From an uncultured Campylobacter sp. (lineage in GTDB: Bacteria > Campylobacterota > Campylobacteria > Campylobacterales > Campylobacteraceae): a DNA stretch of 5,051 nucleotides. The stretch's first letter is position 1. Each line of letters starts with the position of its first letter. Shown piece after piece: positions 1-5,051 of the stretch. The position numbers and the translations under genes were made by a program. The stretch covers positions 1 through 5,051 of the forward strand of contig CASFHJ010000190.1 in NCBI GenBank assembly GCA_949294425.1. Reading direction: 5' to 3'. The notes under the pieces are model-generated. The model did not search any database, was not told the origin of the DNA, and saw only the letters and a list, made by a program, of their open reading frames with translations.

Positions 1-980
<980 letters not shown>

Positions 981-981
<1 letters not shown>

Positions 982-2114
982 TGCTTTCTTACTCTCATCA
1001 AAACATAGATAAAAGTGATATAGACGCTATAACAAAAGCCTTAAAGGCTGATTTTTTAACAGGAGGAAGTGAGGTAGAAAGATTTGAAGAAAGCCTATGT
1101 GAATATGTGGGTCTAAAATACGCAGCTGTTTTAAACTCCGCCACCTCAGCCCTACATCTAGCTTTTGAAAGCTTAAATGTAAAAGATAAGATAGTCTTAT
1201 GTCCAGCTATAAGCTTTGTAGCCACCTCAAATGCTGCTTTAATGGCTAAGGCTAAGGTAGAATTTATAGATGTAAAAAGCGATGGAAACATAGATGAAAG
1301 AAAGCTTGAAAAAAGACTTAAGCAAGGCAAAAAAGATATAGCAGCAGTTTGCGTGGTGGATTTTGCTGGAAATAGCGTAGAAATAGATGAGATAAAAAGA
1401 CTTTGTCAAAAATATGATATAGCCTTGCTTGATGATGCTTCACATGCTTTAGGAGCTGAATTTAAGGGACAAAAGGTAGGCTCTTTTGCAAGGGCTTGTG
1501 TATTTTCTTTTCATCCAGTAAAACCCATAACCACCTTTGAAGGAGGAGCTGTTTTAAGCGATGATGAGGAGCTTATAAAAAATGTAAAGCTTTTAAGATC
1601 TCATGGCATAGTAAAAAAAAGACTCTGGGATAATGATATGCTAGATCTTGGATACAACTACCGCCTAAGTGATGTAGCTTGTGCCTTAGGCATAAATCAA
1701 CTAAAAAAACTAGATAAAAATTTAGAAAAAAGAGAGGAATTAGCCTCTTTTTATGATGAAGAATTCGCAAAAAATGACTTTTTTAGCACGATAAAGATAA
1801 AAGAATACAAAAAAAGCTCTAGACATCTTTATCCCATACTTCTTTATCCAGAATTTTACTGCAAAAAAGAATTTATCTTTTCTAAGCTTATACAAAAGGG
1901 CATAGGAGTGCAAGTGCATTACAAACCAAGCTATGAATACAGCTTTTATAAGAAAAATTTTGGAGAGCTTTTCTTAGAAAATGCTGATAATTTTTATAAG
2001 GCAGAGCTTAGCATACCACTTCATCAAGAAATGAGCTTAAAAGAAGCTAAATTTGTAAAAGATAGCCTCTTTGAGGTTTTTGAACTAGCAAAAAGGAGTT
2101 CTTGTGAGTCTTGA
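981..2114 (+). CDS. pseC: UDP-4-amino-4,6-dideoxy-N-acetyl-beta-L-altrosamine transaminase, PseC
   Basis: Second enzyme of the pseudaminic acid pathway. It is a PLP-dependent aminotransferase of the DegT/DnrJ/EryC1/StrS family that moves an amino group, normally from L-glutamate, to C4 of the PseB product. The protein has 377 residues, the full family length. Visible marks are the N-terminal SHQNID and LTGG segment (residues 5-29), NSATSALHL (52-60) for cofactor phosphate contacts, LLDDASHALGAE (149-160) with the Asp that faces the PLP ring nitrogen, the Schiff-base lysine K181 in SFHPVKPITT, and LGYNYRLSDVACALG (223-237). A GGAG at 969-972 lies 8 bases before the ATG, inside the end of pseB, and supports this start and coupled translation. 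The last 11 bases overlap the GTG of the next gene. The codon pattern resembles that of its neighbours and the gene looks intact. An A8 run at 1613-1620 lies in frame. The pairing with pseB makes PseC more likely than other sugar aminotransferases. Confidence 0.95.
2093..2098 (+). promoter_or_regulatory. Ribosome binding site deciding the GTG start of the phase-variable gene
   Basis: AAGGAG lies 5 bases before the GTG at 2104, within the 3' end of pseC. It is the strongest Shine-Dalgarno match near this gene. It selects GTG 2104 over the in-frame ATG at 2149 and over ATG 2253, which has no comparable site upstream. Confidence 0.75.
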
Positions 2115-3425
2115 TTTTAGATCTAAGGATTTTTACAAGAGTGCTGATATGATGATGGATTTAGCAAAAGAGCTTTTTCCTATATGCAGAAGTATTACAG
2201 GTAGAGGTTTTAGACTTTCTTTAGATATATTAGAACAAGCATATAAAGACAAATGGGGGGGGGATTTAATAAATACGAAATAAAAAGTGGCACAAAGGTA
2301 TATGACTGGGAAGTGCCTGCTGAATGGAATATAAATGAAGCCTACATAATAAATCCAGACAAAGAAAAAATTTGCGATTTTAAAAAACACAATCTTCATG
2401 TATTAAACTACAGCACAGCTATAAATAAGGAACTAAGCCTACAAGAGCTACAAAAACACCTATACTCAAATGAAAATATGCCAGATAGCATACCTTATGT
2501 TACCTCTTATTATGAAAGAAGATGGGGCTTTTGCATAAGTCATAATGAAAGAAAAAAGCTAAAAGATGGCTTATACAAGGTATACATAGACGCAAAGCAC
2601 GATGAAAACGGGGTTTTAAACTATGCAGATTTCTTCATAAACGCAGATAAAAAAGGCAAAGATGAGATTTTAATAAGTAGCTATCTTTGTCATCCATCAA
2701 TGGCAAATAATGAGCTAAGTGGTCCTATACTCCTCATCTTTTTGGCAAAATGGCTAAGAGAGTTAAAAGATAAAAAATACAGATACCGCTTTGTATTAAT
2801 ACCAGAAACCATAGGCTCCATAGTTTATATAAGCAAGAATTCAAAAAAGCTTAAAAAAAGAGTTAAGGCTGGTTTTGTGCTTTCATGCTTAGGAGATGAT
2901 GATAACTACTCCTTAATACACAGCCCAAGTGGCGATACCTTAAGCGATAAGATAGCACTTCACACTTACAAAAACAAGAAAAATTTTAAGGAATTTAGCT
3001 TTTTGTTTAGAGGTAGCGATGAAAGACAATTTAATAGTGCCTTAGTAAATTTAGGAGTTGTGGGGCTTTGTAGGACAAAATACGGGGAATTTAAGCAGTA
3101 TCACAGCTCAGCTGATAATCTAAGCTACATAAGCAAAGAAGGGCTTTTAAACTCATTTAAAGCCTTGCAAGAGCTTATATTAAATTTAGAATACAATGAA
3201 AAATATAAAAGCAAGATAATTTGTGAGCCAAATTTAGGAAAAAGAGGACTTTATCCAACCTTAAATTTAAAAAATCAAAGACCTTTGATAGCTGATTTTT
3301 TGGCTTATTGTGATGGAAAAAGAGAACTTTTTGAAATAGCTGATATTTTAAAGCTAAAAGCTTATGAGCTAAAAGATCTTGTAGATGAGCTTTTAAAGCA
3401 TAAACTTATAAAGAAGGTAAAATGA
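2104..3425 (+). CDS. Phase-variable DUF4910/Cj1295-type aminopeptidase-like flagellin glycan modification protein, OFF in this sequence
   Basis: The gene starts at GTG 2104, but the frame is broken by G9 at 2255-2263. As read, translation gives 59 residues and stops at TAA 2281-2283, while the rest is open in another frame from 2253 to 3425. Adding one G gives a continuous 440-residue protein. The two halves fit one family: ELFPICRSITG (residues 24-34) lies before the tract, and SGTKVYDWEVPAEW (62-75) after it. The M28-peptidase-like core has candidate metal ligands in CHPSMANNELSGP (196-208), PETIGS (234-239), RGSDERQF (303-310) and YHSSADNL (333-340). The C-terminus (about 393-438) looks like a winged-helix domain. 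There is no signal peptide or membrane segment, so it should be cytoplasmic. In C. jejuni the homologue Cj1295 also sits after pseC and carries a poly-G tract, and as I recall its ON state was linked to di-O-methylglyceric acid on pseudaminic acid. Whether it acts as a peptidase is not known. The family call is firm; the role is inferred by analogy. Confidence 0.85.
2255..2263 (+). repeat. G9 homopolymer: slipped-strand phase-variation tract
   Basis: Nine consecutive G residues lie about 150 bases into the gene, coding Trp-Gly-Gly around the frame break. The next longest G run I noticed is five (4025-4029), so the tract stands out in this low-GC sequence. From the GTG start, G9 runs to TAA at 2281, G8 would stop at once after the tract (ATT TAA), and G10 or G7 joins the two halves. 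Poly-G tracts of this length are the standard phase-variation device in Campylobacter. The exact count in a read or assembly can be a majority value or an error. Confidence 0.93.
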
Positions 3426-4717
3426 AAAACGAGGACATTTTAAGCTTATTCATAGGCTTTTTTCTTTTTTTCTTTCTTTGCCTTGTATTTTTTTTAAATA
3501 TAAGCTCATTAGAGCTTTTTTCTTTAAGGCTCTCAAGTTGGCAGGATTTAAACATAAAACAAGCCTTTAAGGATTTTAATCCTCTATCTTTTTTGCTTTT
3601 ATATCTTTTACTAGCTCTTTGTTTTTTAAGTGCTGCTAAAGTTTTAGGATATGAGTTTAAAAGCTTTTTTTATAGTTTTAGCATACTTTTTTTTCTTTTT
3701 TTCATAGTCCTTTTACTAAGCAAACATGCTTTTATAAAAAATATGCAGCTTGAAAGTGCCTTAATAGCGCTTTTACTTGGGATTTTTCTAAGAAATTTAT
3801 TTAAGCTACCAAGCTTTTTTAAAAACTCTCTTAGCACAGAGCTTTACATAAAAACAGGCATAGTCATAATGGGTGCAAGTTTTAGTCTAAATTTAATGCT
3901 AGAAGCCTCTTTTGTAGCTATTTTACAAGCTTGTATAGTAAGCATAATAAGCTTTATTTGTATATATTTTTTTGCTAGTAGGCTTTTTAAGCTTGAAAAA
4001 CCATTTTCAGCTACCTTAGCAGCTGGGGGTTCGATTTGTGGAGTAAGTGCTGCTATAGTAGTAGGAAATGCTTGTAAGGCAAAAAAAGAGCATATCTCAG
4101 CAAGTATTAGTATAGTTGTATTTTTTGCTCTTATTATGGTCTTTATCCTACCTTTTTTCTCTAAATTTTTAAACTTAGACGCAGGGGTTGCTGGAGCCTT
4201 TATAGGCACTAGCGAATTTGCTGATTCTGCCGGACTTGCCGCAGCACAAGCCTTAGGAGATGAAAGAGCTGTGGCGGCTTTTACCTTAGTTAAGGTTGTG
4301 GGAAGGGATATGTTTATAGGCATTTGGGCTATACTTTTTAGCTTTATCTCTATAAGTATGTGGGAAAAAAGCAAGGAAAAAATAAATGCAAAAATGCTAG
4401 TAAAAAGCTTTCCAAAATTCATACTTGGCTTTTTTGCACTTTGCATTTTAAGCACCTTGTTCTTACACTTTTTAAAAGATGAGAGCAAGATACTTTTTGA
4501 AAAGGAAAGTCTAGCCCTTATGAAAGAGCTTAGAAACCATATCTTTAGCATAGGTTTTTTGTGCATAGGTTTAAGCACGAGTTTTAAAGAGCTTTTAAGG
4601 CTTTCTTATAAGCCTTTTTTGGCATTTTTCATGGGTGTTTTGATAAATTTACCTCTTGGCTTTGTGTTGTCAAACTATGTTTTTGTAGATTTTTGGGAAA
4701 ATTTTTTAAAAAATTAG
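3422..4717 (+). CDS. YeiH/UPF0324-family multi-spanning membrane protein (putative sulfate exporter family)
   Basis: A 431-residue inner-membrane protein with roughly ten to twelve hydrophobic segments, the clearest near residues 7-28, 55-72, 83-100, 111-128, 165-187, 231-250, 297-318, 329-347 and 396-418. Family signs are the conserved loop AGGSICGVSAAIVVGNACKA (201-220), the GTSEFADSAGLAAAQALG segment (272-289), and TLVKVVGRDMF (288-298), which correspond to the CGxSAI and re-entrant-like regions of YeiH proteins. At 431 residues it is longer than the roughly 340-350 of E. coli YeiH, with the extra length in the N-terminal hydrophobic region and the 318-375 region. The ATG overlaps the previous stop by four bases (ATGA), with AAGAAGG 4 bases upstream. 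The substrate is unproven: 'sulfate exporter' is a family label. It is not part of the C. jejuni NCTC 11168 order between Cj1295 and Cj1296 as I know it, so its place among flagellin glycan genes is unusual. Several T6-T8 runs reflect Phe-rich helices. Confidence 0.82.
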   Translation: MKNEDILSLFIGFFLFFFLCLVFFLNISSLELFSLRLSSWQDLNIKQAFKDFNPLSFLLLYLLLALCFLSAAKVLGYEFKSFFYSFSILFFLFFIVLLLSKHAFIKNMQLESALIALLLGIFLRNLFKLPSFFKNSLSTELYIKTGIVIMGASFSLNLMLEASFVAILQACIVSIISFICIYFFASRLFKLEKPFSATLAAGGSICGVSAAIVVGNACKAKKEHISASISIVVFFALIMVFILPFFSKFLNLDAGVAGAFIGTSEFADSAGLAAAQALGDERAVAAFTLVKVVGRDMFIGIWAILFSFISISMWEKSKEKINAKMLVKSFPKFILGFFALCILSTLFLHFLKDESKILFEKESLALMKELRNHIFSIGFLCIGLSTSFKELLRLSYKPFLAFFMGVLINLPLGFVLSNYVFVDFWENFLKN

Positions 4718-4724
4718 GAAGAAA

Positions 4725-5051
4725 ATGAGTGATTACAAGATAAAAGACTTTGAAAGACTTATAAAAGAAAATGTAAATGAGGAGCTAGATGTAGTCTTTA
4801 TGGCTGGAAATCTTGCAAATTTAGGAAGCTTTGACTCAAAAAATAAATTTGATTTACTAGATAGCATAAAAGAGGCCGTTTTTAAAGCAAGTAAAGATAA
4901 GGCTACTTTGATGACTCAAAGTATGAGTTTTCAGCTTTGTAATACAGATATAGTTTATGAAAGATATACTTGGGCGAATTTGGGTGCTTTTTCTAACTAC
5001 TTGCTAAATCAAAAAGATAGCATAAGAAGTCTTCATCCCTTTGCCTCTTAC
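4725..5051 (+). CDS. AAC(3)-like N-acetyltransferase (Cj1296/Cj1297 type), 3' end cut by window
   Basis: The first 109 codons of a cytoplasmic protein resembling the aminoglycoside 3-N-acetyltransferase (AAC(3)/YokD) fold, which transfers acetyl from acetyl-CoA to an amino group. The frame is open to the last base. ATG 4725 follows AGGAAG (4716-4721) with a 3-base spacer and lies 7 bases after the previous stop. The best marker is SLHPFASY at the window end (residues 102-109), matching the SxHPxxS motif of the family near the catalytic His. An earlier MTQSMSFQLCNTD segment (66-78) and YTWANLGAFSNYLL (83-96) agree with it. In C. jejuni the matching product is annotated as two adjacent genes, Cj1296 and Cj1297; no break is seen in the part visible here. 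In this locus the acceptor is more likely an amino sugar or glycan substituent than an antibiotic, so it should not be read as a resistance gene. The family call is good; the substrate is inference. Confidence 0.8.
   Translation, partial: MSDYKIKDFERLIKENVNEELDVVFMAGNLANLGSFDSKNKFDLLDSIKEAVFKASKDKATLMTQSMSFQLCNTDIVYERYTWANLGAFSNYLLNQKDSIRSLHPFASY

Noticed and set aside
1613..1620. A8 run in pseC as a second phase-variation tract
   Set aside because: It lies in frame in an essential-looking, intact gene and encodes Lys codons; A8 is ordinary for this base composition.
2253..3425. ATG 2253 as the true start of the Cj1295-type gene
   Set aside because: It lacks a Shine-Dalgarno site and would discard the conserved ELFPICRSITG segment upstream, which belongs to the same family and has a strong site with GTG 2104.
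3844..4578. Open minus-strand frame of 244 codons opposite the membrane-protein gene
   Set aside because: Its Lys/Ala/Ser-rich product mirrors the Phe/Leu/Ala codons of the real gene, and it has no family likeness.
4743..4761. Short direct repeat AAAGACTT about 10 bases apart at the start of the acetyltransferase gene
   Set aside because: Only two 8-base copies, explained by similar codons, with no mobile element or regulatory context.
4725..5051. Acquired aminoglycoside-resistance gene
   Set aside because: The gene order and operon spacing match the glycan locus, there are no integron or insertion-sequence features, and the fold is also used on non-antibiotic amino compounds.

Overview
The window is a low-GC, tightly packed stretch of a Campylobacter-type genome (Campylobacterota). 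The assignment rests on the composition, the close fit of the first two genes to Campylobacter PseB and PseC as I recall them, a G9 homopolymer inside a coding region, and the gene order. Species is uncertain. The order resembles the C. jejuni flagellin-glycosylation locus around Cj1293-Cj1297 but has an extra membrane-protein gene, so it is probably a relative or a variant locus rather than the NCTC 11168 arrangement.

Layout, all on the + strand. (1) 1-981, pseB, missing about 8 N-terminal codons at the window edge. (2) 981-2114, complete pseC. (3) 2104-3425, a phase-variable gene of the DUF4910/Cj1295 type, interrupted in this sequence by a G9 tract at 2255-2263 that puts the first 50 codons out of frame with the remaining ~390. 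(4) 3422-4717, a polytopic membrane protein of the YeiH/UPF0324 (putative sulfate exporter) family. (5) 4725 to the window end, the first 109 codons of an AAC(3)-like acetyltransferase of the Cj1296/Cj1297 type. Junctions are a 1-base overlap, an 11-base overlap, a 4-base overlap and a 7-base gap. No non-coding stretch is long enough for an internal promoter or a classical intergenic terminator, so this reads as one operon segment.

How the genes fit together: PseB and PseC carry out the first two steps from UDP-GlcNAc to CMP-pseudaminic acid, the nonulosonic sugar O-linked to flagellin. The Cj1295-type protein and the AAC(3)-like protein are probably tailoring factors that diversify the pseudaminic acid. 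The G tract makes the tailoring switchable, and as read here it is OFF: the 59-codon frame stops at 2281-2283, and one more G (G10) or two fewer (G7) would give a 440-residue protein.

The points most worth a second look are the OFF-phase tract, the YeiH-family gene placed between the two tailoring genes, and the possibility that the OFF state also lowers expression of the overlapping downstream genes. I found no RNA gene, CRISPR array, insertion sequence or wholly new system.
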